Shown here piece after piece: positions 1-7,559 of a stretch of 21,191 nt of DNA. Both the position numbers and the translations under genes were made by a program. The stretch is taken from the IMG/VR virus record IMGVR_UViG_3300021356_000203, positions 1 through 21,191 of that record; one strand, given 5' to 3'. The first letter of the stretch is position 1, and every line of letters begins with the position of its first letter. The stretch comes from a virus. The notes beneath the pieces are model-generated. The model did no database searches. It saw only the letters and a list, made by a program, of their open reading frames with translations, and was not told the DNA's origin.

Positions 1-26
1 CTGGCACAAAATGTTGATTTTAGCAT
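1..26 (-). CDS. Start of a further small gene, cut by the window edge
   Basis: An ATG on the minus strand at 26-24 opens the frame M-L-K-S-T-F-C-A, which runs off the window end. An AAGGTG motif lies about 10 nt upstream, slightly farther than usual. The short hydrophobic, Cys-containing start would fit another small exported protein like its neighbours in this lysis region. Only eight codons are visible, so this is tentative. Confidence 0.25.
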
Positions 27-58
27 ATTTTTATCACACCTTGCTGAACCTTAATGGA

Positions 59-313
59 CTACTTTTGCCCAAATATCCGCGTGTAGCTAGGGTCTTGGTC
101 GTATCCCTCGCGCCATTTGTTTTCTGTAAACTCAGCAAACTTGATCAGATCGTCGGCATCAATTTCAAGCTGCACTACCGCTTCCGTTAGCGTTTTGATT
201 TCGCCTCGCATTTGTTCGATCTGGTGCGCTTGCTCTGAAACCCACCAGACTGCCGCCACCACTTGGGCAAGCATTGCAAAAACCAAAGCGATAGGAATTT
301 TTAAATCTGTCAT
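59..313 (-). CDS. Small single-pass membrane protein with coiled coil, lysis region
   Basis: This 84-aa protein starts with one transmembrane helix (about residues 6-24, ending in VWWVS). A charged helical segment with heptad-like spacing follows (about residues 28-65), then a short polar tail. The topology resembles inner-membrane spanins or accessory holins, but it is shorter than a typical Rz, so the role is unproven. A longer frame reaches further upstream, but the ATG at 313 is preferred: it has AGGGA upstream and overlaps the stop of the previous gene in a TAATG arrangement, which implies translational coupling. It is the last complete gene of the lysis cluster here. Confidence 0.6.
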   Translation of the reverse strand: MTDLKIPIALVFAMLAQVVAAVWWVSEQAHQIEQMRGEIKTLTEAVVQLEIDADDLIKFAEFTENKWREGYDQDPSYTRIFGQK

Positions 314-501
314 TATGTTTCCCTTCCAAAAGAAACGCACTTCCAAGAAACAATCTGAAAATATGGATATGTGTTCTTGATTACTGCCAGCCCGTATTCG
401 CTCGCCGAATATTCGCAAACCTCTTTGGTCGAGAACACAGGACTGCCAGACGTAAAACATTGCTGGGCGTTACAGAGTAAAAACACTGCCGCCCAAACCA
501 T
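313..501 (-). CDS. Small exported Cys-containing protein, unknown function
   Basis: A 62-aa product with a hydrophobic N-terminus (MVWAAVFLLCNAQQC) that looks like a signal peptide. A short mature part with three further cysteines follows, one of them in the WKCVSFG motif near the C-terminus. The ATG at 501 overlaps the holin stop as TGATG, and the gene's own stop overlaps the next ATG as TAATG, so it is coupled on both sides and very likely real. A periplasmic protein held by disulfides is the simplest reading. A role in lysis, spanin function or exclusion is possible from position only; I do not recognise a characterised family. Confidence 0.6.
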   Translation of the reverse strand: MVWAAVFLLCNAQQCFTSGSPVFSTKEVCEYSASEYGLAVIKNTYPYFQIVSWKCVSFGRET

Positions 502-884
502 CACTTACCCCAAAACTTCGACGCACCGCGCAAACCGAAACTCGCAGCTATCGCACAACCTAAAAAATAACGGTAGTAATCGGGCATAGCGTCCAAAGCA
601 GTAAATCCATCTTGCACGATCTGTCGGCCCCATTCCCCGCAGAAGGCTAAAACGCAGGGAGCCGCGAGGATCAGACTAAAAAATTCGTCCTTCCAACTGT
701 GCTGCGCCCCTTGCGCCATGAGCTTTTCCCAATCCGCGAGGCTTGTCTTTTCGCTTTTTAAAATGGCGGCTCTCGCCTCGGCCTCTACTAATTTTAAATT
801 AGCCGCCGCCGCATTTGCGTCAGCCTTTCCTTTAAGCCAGCCCCCTGCCAATTCCGCAATCGGCGCGATAAGTGCCTGTATCAT
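501..884 (-). CDS. Holin of the GTA 3TM type
   Basis: This 127-aa protein begins with a hydrophobic/amphipathic segment (MIQALIAPIAELAGGWLKG). An Ala- and Glu-rich helix follows, then the motif SWKDEFFSLILAAP at about residues 63-76, and hydrophobic helices at about 68-84 and 105-120. This architecture, especially the W-K-D-E motif before the second hydrophobic helix, is typical of the 'holin of 3TMs' family found in alphaproteobacterial gene transfer agents and phages. It would permeabilise the inner membrane so that the muramidase encoded upstream (2294-2830) reaches the wall. Its start overlaps the previous stop by 4 nt (ATGA). The family call is from motif memory, not a search. Confidence 0.75.
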   Translation of the reverse strand: MIQALIAPIAELAGGWLKGKADANAAAANLKLVEAEARAAILKSEKTSLADWEKLMAQGAQHSWKDEFFSLILAAPCVLAFCGEWGRQIVQDGFTALDAMPDYYRYFLGCAIAASFGLRGASKFWGK

Positions 885-1231
885 TTACTCGCTCCATTTC
901 CGTTTTTCTTTTGCAAAGCAGAAAAGCCCATAAAGCTGACCACAATTCCTAACTGCCCCAGAACAACGGTGTTCACAAAGCCAAGGGTTGCTTCAATCCT
1001 CTCAAGGCTGACCAGTGGTGTGTATTGAACCGCGACCACTGCCATGACAAAAACCATACTGGCCCAAGCCATCAGCCGTTGTTGGTCAGCCATTCTATTT
1101 TCGTTGTCGAGCCTGACATATTCCTTGGTCATTTTCATTTCTTCATCAGAAACAATGCCATCACCATCGCGGTCTAAATCTGCAAACTCAGACCCCAGTT
1201 CCAGCTTTTTCTTTCCAGCTTTTGTCGCCAT
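881..1231 (-). CDS. EF-hand membrane protein, possible calcium-sensing holin partner
   Basis: A 116-aa protein with a Lys-rich N-terminus, then a canonical EF-hand loop at about residues 20-31 (D-R-D-G-D-G-I-V-S-D-E-E, acidic residues at positions 1, 3, 5 and 12). Two transmembrane helices follow (about 55-77 and 86-108) and a basic tail. The frame could start 15 nt upstream, but the ATG at 1231 is preferred because GGAG lies 7 nt before it. It overlaps the holin start by 4 nt, so the two are probably made together. Two-TM proteins beside holins often act as holin partners or antiholins; the fused EF-hand suggests calcium binding. The function is inferred from position. Confidence 0.65.
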   Translation of the reverse strand: MATKAGKKKLELGSEFADLDRDGDGIVSDEEMKMTKEYVRLDNENRMADQQRLMAWASMVFVMAVVAVQYTPLVSLERIEATLGFVNTVVLGQLGIVVSFMGFSALQKKNGNGASK

Positions 1232-1232
1232 C

Positions 1233-1484
1233 TTATATCTCCACATTTAGAATTACGCCTTGCTCGCGCTGTTCTTTGACAGACTTCGCAAACTGATCGT
1301 ATTTATACTGTTGCAATTCGGCGTTTTGCTGCAGTATTTGCTCTGCCAAGTGAACGCGGTTGTGCGCCTTGGCGAGTTCCTTTGATTTCTGATGATTTTC
1401 CATGATTTCTTGTTCGCGCTGTTGCTCGCGGATGTTCGACTTTGTGTCGATTGCAAAGGGCAGATTTCCAACAGCCTCAAGCAA
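1233..1484 (-). CDS. Small helical, Gln/Glu/Lys-rich protein
   Basis: An 83-aa soluble-looking protein, almost entirely predicted helix and probably coiled coil from about residue 17 to 72 (many Q, E, K and heptad L/I residues). I see no signal peptide or membrane segment. The start is a TTG at 1484 supported by GGAG six nt upstream; the ATG just upstream is followed two codons later by a stop and cannot serve. The gene ends just before the EF-hand membrane protein start, so it belongs to the same operon. No characterised family recognised; possibly a cytoplasmic regulator or partner of the membrane proteins downstream. Confidence 0.55.
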   Translation of the reverse strand: MLEAVGNLPFAIDTKSNIREQQREQEIMENHQKSKELAKAHNRVHLAEQILQQNAELQQYKYDQFAKSVKEQREQGVILNVEI

Positions 1485-1586
1485 GGTTTACTCCATATTC
1501 AATACAAGTTTTTCGGCACTTTGACTGCATTATCAAAAAGCCTTTTTTATCAAATAAAACATAATACTTGCGCCTCTTAATTAATC
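1485..1586 (-). other. AT-rich intergenic gap, possible promoter
   Basis: This 102-nt gap is one of the few real gaps in the gene run. It is AT-rich and, read on the minus strand, contains TTGATA-like and TAAT-like hexamers that could form a weak promoter for the 83-aa gene, but spacing and match are poor. An A-run/GGC/T-run near 1536-1550 is not a convincing terminator. Two tiny ORFs (9 and 17 codons) are present with weak ribosome binding sites. Confidence 0.25.
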
Positions 1587-2030
1587 TCATATCTTACCCT
1601 GTATCCCCAAGATAATTACGATGGTAATTCCTAGACCCAGAGCCAAAGCAAGACCTGATGAACCCCAGATCATAATGGCTTCAATGCGCTCCGCTCGCGC
1701 TTTCTTTTGTGCCTCTTCTCGCTCTTTGCGCTCGCGCCTAATTCTTGCCCTGATTTCTTGTAATTCACCCCAAGCCGAGAACCCTCTAGTGGCGATCACA
1801 ATTTGCCTTAATTCTTCCTCGGCATCCTTCGCTTTTTGAAGTTGAACAAAGGTTTCCATCGCATTTTCATCCTCATTGTTGAAAATGCTGTTCTTCTTTT
1901 TTGTGTGTTTGTTTCTGAGGTCATCCAAACCATCAAAAAAATCGCCGATCTGTTGGGCCACTGACATTATTTCTTGACCCGCAGAAATTGCGGCTTTGAT
2001 CGCCGCGAATGCTGTAAAGGGGTCAACCAT
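1587..2030 (-). CDS. Coiled-coil protein with C-terminal membrane anchor
   Basis: A 147-aa protein with an Ala-rich N-terminus (MVDPFTAFAAIKAAISAGQE), a long charged helical region (about residues 60-118, very rich in E, R and K) containing the motif TRGFSAWGEL at about 82-91, and a C-terminal transmembrane helix (about 120-143). Proteins with this layout, including the R-G-x-x-A-W-E/G-E-L motif before a charged helix and membrane anchor, recur in marine phage genomes as hypothetical proteins near lysis or tail genes. A spanin-like role is possible but the orientation (tail-anchored) differs from Rz. The start ATG follows a purine-rich AAGGGGGTAGGGA stretch. Confidence 0.6.
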   Translation of the reverse strand: MVDPFTAFAAIKAAISAGQEIMSVAQQIGDFFDGLDDLRNKHTKKKNSIFNNEDENAMETFVQLQKAKDAEEELRQIVIATRGFSAWGELQEIRARIRRERKEREEAQKKARAERIEAIMIWGSSGLALALGLGITIVIILGIQGKI

Positions 2031-2208
2031 TCCCTACCCCCTTGACGTTCAACGAGGGTGGGCAACGGCTTTCGGGTCGAACGCGAATAAATTGAGGGTA
2101 GTTATAATAGTATGGAGATATTTCTTTCGGGCATCTGTAAATGCACGACTTATACATGACCCCAAGAGGGTACATTCCGAATGCCACAGAGGTTAATGCA
2201 CAGATCAT
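2023..2208 (-). CDS. Small exported protein with YKSC...C...CP motif
   Basis: A 61-aa product with a short hydrophobic N-terminus, then YKSCIYRC and a later RCPPS. This Cys pattern resembles small exported proteins I associate with marine phages (signal peptide, Y-K-S-C, a second Cys, a final C-P). The ATG at 2208 has AGGGTG nine nt upstream; a GTG at 2217 would add MTK and a positive charge to the signal but has no spacing from that motif. It overlaps the next gene by 8 nt. The ribosome binding site lies in the 3' arm of a stable hairpin, so translation may be controlled. Function unknown. Confidence 0.5.
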   Translation of the reverse strand: MICALTSVAFGMYPLGVMYKSCIYRCPKEISPYYYNYPQFIRVRPESRCPPSLNVKGVGNG

Positions 2209-2214
2209 TTTTGT

Positions 2215-2234
2215 CACCCTGCGGCGTCAGGGTG
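2215..2234 (-). promoter_or_regulatory. Perfect hairpin that covers a ribosome binding site
   Basis: On the minus strand CACCCTG-ACGCCG-CAGGGTG forms a perfect 7-bp GC-rich stem with a 6-nt loop. Its 3' arm holds the AGGGTG ribosome binding site of the small exported protein starting at 2208. It is followed by ACAAAAATG, not a T tract, so it is not a standard terminator in the direction of transcription. Sequestering the ribosome binding site is the likelier role. Confidence 0.5.
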
Positions 2235-2293
2235 CTTTGCCTACGTTCTGGGCCTCGGTGGGCCTCTCCGCGGGCGTGGCAGCGTCTTTGCGC

Positions 2294-2830
2294 TTACATT
2301 GCCGCTCTGTTTAACCAGCCTTTTAAAAACTTTTTGTATGATGGGCGTCTTTTCACCAAGTCTCGGTAAAAATCAGCCTGTCGATTTCTCAAGGCATTCA
2401 TCATTGAGCCTTCGTCTATCCAGTTCATTGCAGCCAAAGAAGCTGGGCCGATAACCCCATCGACGACCAAGTTTTCGCCGCAATCGTTTGCCGCCCTTTG
2501 CGCCAGTTTGTTCGCTTGCTTCGGCCCCATGTTTACTGCCATGTCAAAGCATTTTATGGCGACCTCATCGTGTTTCATTTTTGGATATGGCTTACCATCC
2601 CAAAAGTGCGCCTTATAAACTTTCAAGGCTTGCTTCTTTGTCAGTGCCTTCATGTCCTCTGCGTCGATGTCACCATCGCCATCAATGTCGAGGTCAACCC
2701 CTGACTGCTTTACGAAACGTAATGAAATGCCCCAGTTTGTGGCCCCACCCGCATCGTTTGGATCATCAACATAGCCGCCTTCAACCTTCAAGACGTGCTT
2801 TGCCGCCCGTTTCCATACGTCATCACTCAT
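2294..2830 (-). CDS. Endolysin, GH108 N-acetylmuramidase
   Basis: This 178-aa enzyme has the GH108 signature near its N-terminus: E17-G-G-Y followed by D-P-N-D-A-G-G-A-T-N-W-G-I-S. E17 is the expected catalytic glutamate that cleaves the MurNAc-GlcNAc bond of peptidoglycan. An EF-hand/dockerin-like calcium loop lies at residues 48-59 (D-I-D-G-D-G-D-I-D-A-E-D). The C-terminal half has the family's D-M-A-V-N-M-G...A and D-G-V-I-G-P motifs (peptidoglycan-binding type 3). No signal peptide is seen, so export depends on the holin. Length is normal for the family. It overlaps the upstream membrane protein gene by 8 nt. Confidence 0.93.
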   Translation of the reverse strand: MSDDVWKRAAKHVLKVEGGYVDDPNDAGGATNWGISLRFVKQSGVDLDIDGDGDIDAEDMKALTKKQALKVYKAHFWDGKPYPKMKHDEVAIKCFDMAVNMGPKQANKLAQRAANDCGENLVVDGVIGPASLAAMNWIDEGSMMNALRNRQADFYRDLVKRRPSYKKFLKGWLNRAAM

Positions 2831-3089
2831 TTAAGCCCCCTGCGAGGTAAATTCCGAAACCAAGGACTGCCAGAACACAGACCGCTAACGCTTTACCAAG
2901 GGCACTCAGAAAGCCCCTTTTTGCAATGCGATAACCGTCAAGAATGCTTCGAACTTCCCTGATGTCGGTTGCTGCGTTTTCATCATGCAAGCCCAAATCA
3001 GCCAGAGCCTTTTTCGCGCCAGCGTGAGCCGACTTAGAAATCAACCTGTCCATTTCACTGCTGGAAAGGGTATATTCTTTTTCAGCCAT
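2823..3089 (-). CDS. DUF6127-like small membrane protein
   Basis: This 88-aa protein has a helical N-terminus with A-K-K-A-L-A-D-L-G-L-H-D-E-N-A-A-T-D-I-R-E and R-S-I-L-D-G-Y-R, a pattern I associate with the DUF6127 family. A C-terminal transmembrane helix follows (about residues 62-84). It sits directly upstream of, and overlaps, the endolysin by 8 nt, so a role as holin, antiholin or membrane partner of lysis is plausible. Start at the ATG with GAGG six nt upstream. It is the first gene after a non-coding gap with a palindrome, so it may head its own transcript for the lysis genes. Family call from memory. Confidence 0.65.
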   Translation of the reverse strand: MAEKEYTLSSSEMDRLISKSAHAGAKKALADLGLHDENAATDIREVRSILDGYRIAKRGFLSALGKALAVCVLAVLGFGIYLAGGLNE

Positions 3090-3103
3090 GTTTGCCTCAC
3101 ATG

Positions 3104-3118
3104 ATTACATAATGTAAT
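3104..3118. promoter_or_regulatory. Perfect palindrome ATTAC-N5-GTAAT upstream of the lysis genes
   Basis: ATTACATAATGTAAT is a perfect 15-bp palindrome 15 nt upstream of the start codon at 3089. It lies in the 58-nt gap between the fibre-assembly-like gene and the lysis cluster. The same arms and spacing recur at 14762-14776. It is AT-rich and so weak as RNA, which favours a DNA-binding operator. A TATTAT -10-like hexamer overlaps its upstream edge on the minus strand. Confidence 0.45.
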
Positions 3119-3147
3119 AATATCAGATAAATTTTTATTTTAAATGT

Positions 3148-3531
3148 CTAATCTGGCTTTGAGGGCCAGTTAATTGTGTTGGGGAAGCCTGATTGTTGCG
3201 GCACGTTCAATAAATCGGTTCGATATTGCGTCCACTCACCTTGCTTCTCCGCGCTTAGAGAGGCCCACAGGAGAGGGTTTGATACAACGGGATCAACATG
3301 AAGGGAAAGTCGCTTATCGCGCTCTCCGCGCCCCTCAATCGTTTTCTGCGCCGTTTTTTCGGATGTATTCTCAACCCAAGCTCCATCCACCCATTCATGG
3401 TAACAGTCGGGGCGTTGTGGCGTTGCTATGATCTCGTCGTCTGTATCAAGGCTGTTTATGTAATCCTCATTCGAAGATATTGGGAAAAGCAATTCAAAAT
3501 ATTCGTTTCGCGTTTTGTTCAAAAAATACAT
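3148..3531 (-). CDS. Tail assembly chaperone / fibre assembly-like protein
   Basis: This 127-aa protein has an N-terminal part that starts like tail-fibre-associated proteins (MYFLNKTRNEYFELLFP). Its C-terminal segment (about residues 70-127) has the pattern R-D-K-R-L...D-P-V-V...W...W-T-Q-Y-R-T-D-L-L-N-V-P-Q-Q-S-G-F-P...I-N-W-P. That pattern is typical of the phage tail assembly chaperone family usually found next to tail fibre genes. It starts 11 nt after the stop of the J-like fibre protein, behind a strong AGGGGGG, consistent with helping to fold or attach that fibre. Known members act in trimerisation or assembly and may not stay in the virion. Confidence 0.75.
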   Translation of the reverse strand: MYFLNKTRNEYFELLFPISSNEDYINSLDTDDEIIATPQRPDCYHEWVDGAWVENTSEKTAQKTIEGRGERDKRLSLHVDPVVSNPLLWASLSAEKQGEWTQYRTDLLNVPQQSGFPNTINWPSKPD

Positions 3532-3542
3532 TTTTAACCCCC

Positions 3543-6500
3543 CTAACTCAAGACGCCCAACATGGCGCGGTAAGTTGTGCCACCAGTTTGTTTAAAGGCA
3601 CCACCGACAGGAATAACCGCACAACCGAGTATTTCCTCTTGATCGTTATCTTTGCGCCTACCTACCACTACCCATCCATCAGTATCGCTGCCCCTTGCGT
3701 ATAAAAACCCAATGCCGCCGCCAGAAGTGCCCTGATAGCATGAAATAAATACGGGCTGTGTGCCGTTATTTTTATAAACCTGATTTGCTGTCAGATAAGC
3801 AGAAGAATATAATTGACCATCAGCAAGGGCGGCTCTCTTGAACTCGCTCTCGGTTTTCAAGATAACGGGATCAAGCCCTACCGTTTCAATGGTCCCATAT
3901 ACGACACCAGTACCACCATCGCCACCGTCACCACGGCTTGAACCCATTCCCGAGCCACCCGCTCCAACCGCCGTAACATCAAGTGTAACGGTTGCAGCAT
4001 CCGATATGTCGTAAGTATTGGAAACGTGCTGACCTGCACGGCCTCCCGCACCACCTTTATTTGAGCCTGTGAGCCAGTTGTAATCTTTACCACCACCACC
4101 GCCGCCGCCCGACCCTAAAACACCATTTCCACCATCTTGATAATGACCGCCGCCATATCCACCCGTACCCCTTGCCGAATTTTCACCAGTGTCACCGTCC
4201 GTTCTAGCGGCACCATAACCCGTTGCTGCCGCGCCGCCTGATGCCGTTACATTATATGTTCCCGCCTGAGAGCCGCCCGTTATTGTTAGGGTGTAAGTGG
4301 TATTTCCACCCGCTCCCGCCGATCCAGATTGACTATCGGCACCCGCGCCCCCACCGCCACCGCCGATAGCATTGATGGTAACGGTTCGAGCATTGGGGTT
4401 TGTAGTTGTGGTTTTTATGTCTATGTCCGTTGAGGTAGCGGTTTGTTGATCGGAAACCGAAACCGCGCCAGTGGCTTGTTTGGTAATTTTCGGCTGTATA
4501 AGCTTTGTTTCTAGCGGGGTAATTTCGATGCCATGCTCATTGGCTGTCCCCGAATTGCTTGTTGCGGTGAATGCGAAAGAATGATTTGTCGCACCACTTC
4601 CCGATGGATTTCCAAAGAATATACCATCCGTCGTATCTGAATAATCTGATTTTCCAATACGCCAAGCCGCACCGTCTAAGAGATCAACATCTCTATTTAC
4701 TACGAGTTGCCCCGCCGTAATTTGATTTGCAGCAAGGGATTGCGTCAAGACCTCTTTTGATAAAACCAAAGGAGAAAACACAACGGGCGCATCAAAGCTA
4801 TCGGCATTGTCCGTCCAGTCTTGATTTGCATAATCCCATTTTCTTGCGGAGGCTTGGATATAATAAACCTCGACTGTTTTTCCCGATGGAACCGCAGAGA
4901 GATTAAAACGATTTAAAAATTGATCCGTCAGCGTGATAGAAGCACTATTTCCCGAGCTATCGATAGCCGCAGATGTGAAGTCGCCCTTTATAAGCTCATT
5001 ATCGTCATAAATAACCCGCGTATATTCGTCGGGAGTATGGCCCCCCGTAAGCGTAAAGGTCAACTGAGCGGCAGTTGTGGTAAATGTTTGCTCTTTTACC
5101 ATAACAAATCTGGCCCAAACCGTAGCATCAGACGGAATGTCGCTCATTGCAGAAAGTATAGGATTAACAGCTAAGAAAGCCTCATCAAGCTTTGCTTGAG
5201 TTGTCGAGTTATTGGGGCGAGGATCAACGCCTGTTTCCGTTGGTGGCTCTCCCGTTAGTTTGTTCATGGGGATATCAGCGCCGTTTAGGGTCAAGGCAAG
5301 CCCACTCTGACCCGCTGGACCCTGTGGGCCTTGCACATCCGCAGCAACCGTACCACTGGCTGTTGCGCTTGCGGTGCTTTCGTTTCCAACCTTATCCACC
5401 GCTATGATTTTGTATTCGTGACTTGTGTTTTGCGTTAGGCCAGTGTGAACAAAGCTTGTTCCTGATGATGTTCCGCGCAGATAATCTGACCCAGTAATTA
5501 CCTCAAAAACTTTCATTTCAGAAAAATCTGATGGACGGGTATAATTATCCCATGAAATCGTAAGCTGCTTGACGCCAGCCGTGATTGTCGGTGCGCTTGG
5601 CTGGGAAGGTGCCGTTGTATCTTTAGTGATGTATCCACCACTTTCGATAACCGATTGACTGATAGTAGCTTCAGCCGAAACTTTACCGCCTTCTGTATGA
5701 GTTCTGGCGCTCACTGAATATCTTAAATAATCACCAGCCGCCGAACCAATGGGAGGCACACTAGACATGCCAAAGAATAAAACGGAACCTTCAGTCGCGC
5801 TAAGACTTACAGTCTCAAATATGTTTGTCTGCTGTAATACGTTTGAACTGTTATACCTGTATTTTATTAATTTAATTTCTGTGTGTGTGAAATTTGGGTG
5901 ACCCCCGTGCGTAACGGGAACCCGCATTGCAAGAACCTGATTACCCGCTTCATCTAAGAAGCTTTCATTTGAGGGTGTCCCCAGTGTGGGCGCAGTAATC
6001 GTGTCAATAAAACTATTTACGAGAGCCGATCTGGTCAGATAATCGTGGTCTGCAGTGTTCCATGTATAAGAACTGTCGGCATATTCTTCTAAAGAAACCC
6101 GTACCGCACCCTCTGCCGATAGCTGATATTTTGAAATTCTCCATTTTGTAGCAGTTGTGACAATGCTGTCGGTGCCAACATCCGCAAGTTTTTCTGGCTC
6201 AAAAGTGACCGTTACAATATCGCCAACTTTTAAGTAGCTAAATTTTGGCTTGAGAACGATGTCCATAGTGTTCGTCAGGGAGTTTTCCTTGAGGACAATA
6301 GACGCAATTCTCTGGGCGCGAGCCTCATCAGTAACAAATGCCAAGTCTATTTGTTGAAGGTGTTCTCGACCATCGCTTGTGATCAAACTCGAACTGGATA
6401 TGGGGCTAAAATCAACCTGCTCAAAGTTGCTCGAACCGTCTGTAAACGTCCCGCTCACTTTGTTGATGCGATTTGCCACTTCCGAGTTAATATTGATATT

Positions 6501-7559
6501 GACCTCAGAGATAATGTCGTCCTCTGTAAGGCCCACGACAACGGTTGAACTGTCTTTCGGGACTATCAGCCGTATGATGCCGCCCTCCTCAACCAGAGAG
6601 CCGTGGCAGGGCGTCAAAAGCTGTTCCAGCGTTGCGATTACCTCATCACCAAGAAAGGCCACTCCATTCGTCGTGTATCGCGCCTGTGTGCCATTTGATC
6701 CATTTGCAAGTTGGATGTTGACGGTTTCATCGCAAATATCAGCCGCCGTTCTAAATGACGCAAAGTTAATGTCACCGACATCAACCTTCATTCCGTTGAT
6801 AAGAAAATCCAAAACGCAAAGTGCAGAATTATTCGAGTATGCCCATGTGGAATTGTCGTCGTATCTGTGCGAGCCAGTACCCCCGCCAGTACCCCCGCCA
6901 TCTAGCCTTGGGTCATAAAGTTTTCGTCCTTGTACCCTCACCCGAACTTCTGGGATACCCTGCGACCACACCTCATTATTGTGAACCAACCGATAAGTCA
7001 GCCAAGCGTTTCCTGTCATTTTGCAGTTGGCGTTCCACGCTGTATTGGTAATGATTGGTATGTTGGTTTTTTCAGTGCCAGCCCCGCCGTTTAAGCCAAC
7101 ACCGACCATCGCATAACCGTTATACGTTCCCCCATTGACAGAAACCCCTGCCGCCCCGTCCAAGTCGCCAGAAAGATTTGTGATTTGTGCATCGTCAAAA
7201 TAAACTTCAGTCGCCGAATTAATTGGACCCTCGCCCAAGTAAAGCATTCTATATAAATCTTTATTGTCGGTCCCCGCAGTCTCTTGAAAAACCAAGTGAC
7301 CATTGACGATCATTTCGCCATAAATAAAGCGCCTGTTTCCTGTTGACCCATACTGCATATTTTGGATTTCAACAGCGCGATTTCTGGCTCTACGAGCCAT
7401 GTCTTGCTCGGCTTCCTTGGCTTTAATTTCTGCAAGACGCCTTGATCCGTAGCCCGTAGCAACGAGGGCTGCGGTATAAACAATGACCTTGGCTACAGTG
7501 TAAGACTTCACTCCCAGTGACATCACATATGCGATTGCTTGAAACTCAAGACCCGTCAT
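3543..7559 (-). CDS. J-like central tail tip / host specificity protein
   Basis: A 1338-aa tail-tip protein. The N-terminus has a hydrophobic segment (about residues 10-40) and the N-R-R-F-I-Y-G-E motif typical of J-type proteins. Residues about 300-500 look like the Phage-tail_3 core (E-Q-L-L-T-P-C-H-G, Q-R-I-A-S-I-V-L, and L-K-V-G-D-I-V-T-V-T-F). A fibronectin type III-like domain lies at about 646-735, followed by a tiny collagen-like GPQGPAGQSG. A coiled or fibrous middle comes next, then a strongly glycine-rich region at about 1065-1220 resembling glycine-rich adhesins, and a compact end. It overlaps the NlpC-like gene by 14 nt. It should form the tip and contact the receptor. Confidence 0.9.
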   Translation of the reverse strand: MTGLEFQAIAYVMSLGVKSYTVAKVIVYTAALVATGYGSRRLAEIKAKEAEQDMARRARNRAVEIQNMQYGSTGNRRFIYGEMIVNGHLVFQETAGTDNKDLYRMLYLGEGPINSATEVYFDDAQITNLSGDLDGAAGVSVNGGTYNGYAMVGVGLNGGAGTEKTNIPIITNTAWNANCKMTGNAWLTYRLVHNNEVWSQGIPEVRVRVQGRKLYDPRLDGGGTGGGTGSHRYDDNSTWAYSNNSALCVLDFLINGMKVDVGDINFASFRTAADICDETVNIQLANGSNGTQARYTTNGVAFLGDEVIATLEQLLTPCHGSLVEEGGIIRLIVPKDSSTVVVGLTEDDIISEVNININSEVANRINKVSGTFTDGSSNFEQVDFSPISSSSLITSDGREHLQQIDLAFVTDEARAQRIASIVLKENSLTNTMDIVLKPKFSYLKVGDIVTVTFEPEKLADVGTDSIVTTATKWRISKYQLSAEGAVRVSLEEYADSSYTWNTADHDYLTRSALVNSFIDTITAPTLGTPSNESFLDEAGNQVLAMRVPVTHGGHPNFTHTEIKLIKYRYNSSNVLQQTNIFETVSLSATEGSVLFFGMSSVPPIGSAAGDYLRYSVSARTHTEGGKVSAEATISQSVIESGGYITKDTTAPSQPSAPTITAGVKQLTISWDNYTRPSDFSEMKVFEVITGSDYLRGTSSGTSFVHTGLTQNTSHEYKIIAVDKVGNESTASATASGTVAADVQGPQGPAGQSGLALTLNGADIPMNKLTGEPPTETGVDPRPNNSTTQAKLDEAFLAVNPILSAMSDIPSDATVWARFVMVKEQTFTTTAAQLTFTLTGGHTPDEYTRVIYDDNELIKGDFTSAAIDSSGNSASITLTDQFLNRFNLSAVPSGKTVEVYYIQASARKWDYANQDWTDNADSFDAPVVFSPLVLSKEVLTQSLAANQITAGQLVVNRDVDLLDGAAWRIGKSDYSDTTDGIFFGNPSGSGATNHSFAFTATSNSGTANEHGIEITPLETKLIQPKITKQATGAVSVSDQQTATSTDIDIKTTTTNPNARTVTINAIGGGGGGAGADSQSGSAGAGGNTTYTLTITGGSQAGTYNVTASGGAAATGYGAARTDGDTGENSARGTGGYGGGHYQDGGNGVLGSGGGGGGGKDYNWLTGSNKGGAGGRAGQHVSNTYDISDAATVTLDVTAVGAGGSGMGSSRGDGGDGGTGVVYGTIETVGLDPVILKTESEFKRAALADGQLYSSAYLTANQVYKNNGTQPVFISCYQGTSGGGIGFLYARGSDTDGWVVVGRRKDNDQEEILGCAVIPVGGAFKQTGGTTYRAMLGVLS

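Noticed and set aside
1477-1562. Tiny ORFs of 17 aa (1477-1530) and 9 aa (1533-1562) on the minus strand
   Set aside because: Weak, distant ribosome binding sites and no recognisable sequence; chance frames in an AT-rich gap cannot be excluded.
1614-1629. AATTAC-N4-GTAATT inverted repeat similar to the operator-like palindromes
   Set aside because: It has a 4-nt rather than 5-nt spacer and lies inside the coding end of a membrane protein gene, so chance is likely.
3900-4380. Runs of CCACCACCGCC as possible microsatellite or regulatory repeat
   Set aside because: They simply encode glycine runs in the J-like C-terminus; the same holds for 17200-17560 in the adhesin.
6379-6918. 179-aa plus-strand frame inside the J-like gene
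   Set aside because: No ribosome binding site or recognisable domain, and it is fully covered by a well-supported minus-strand gene.
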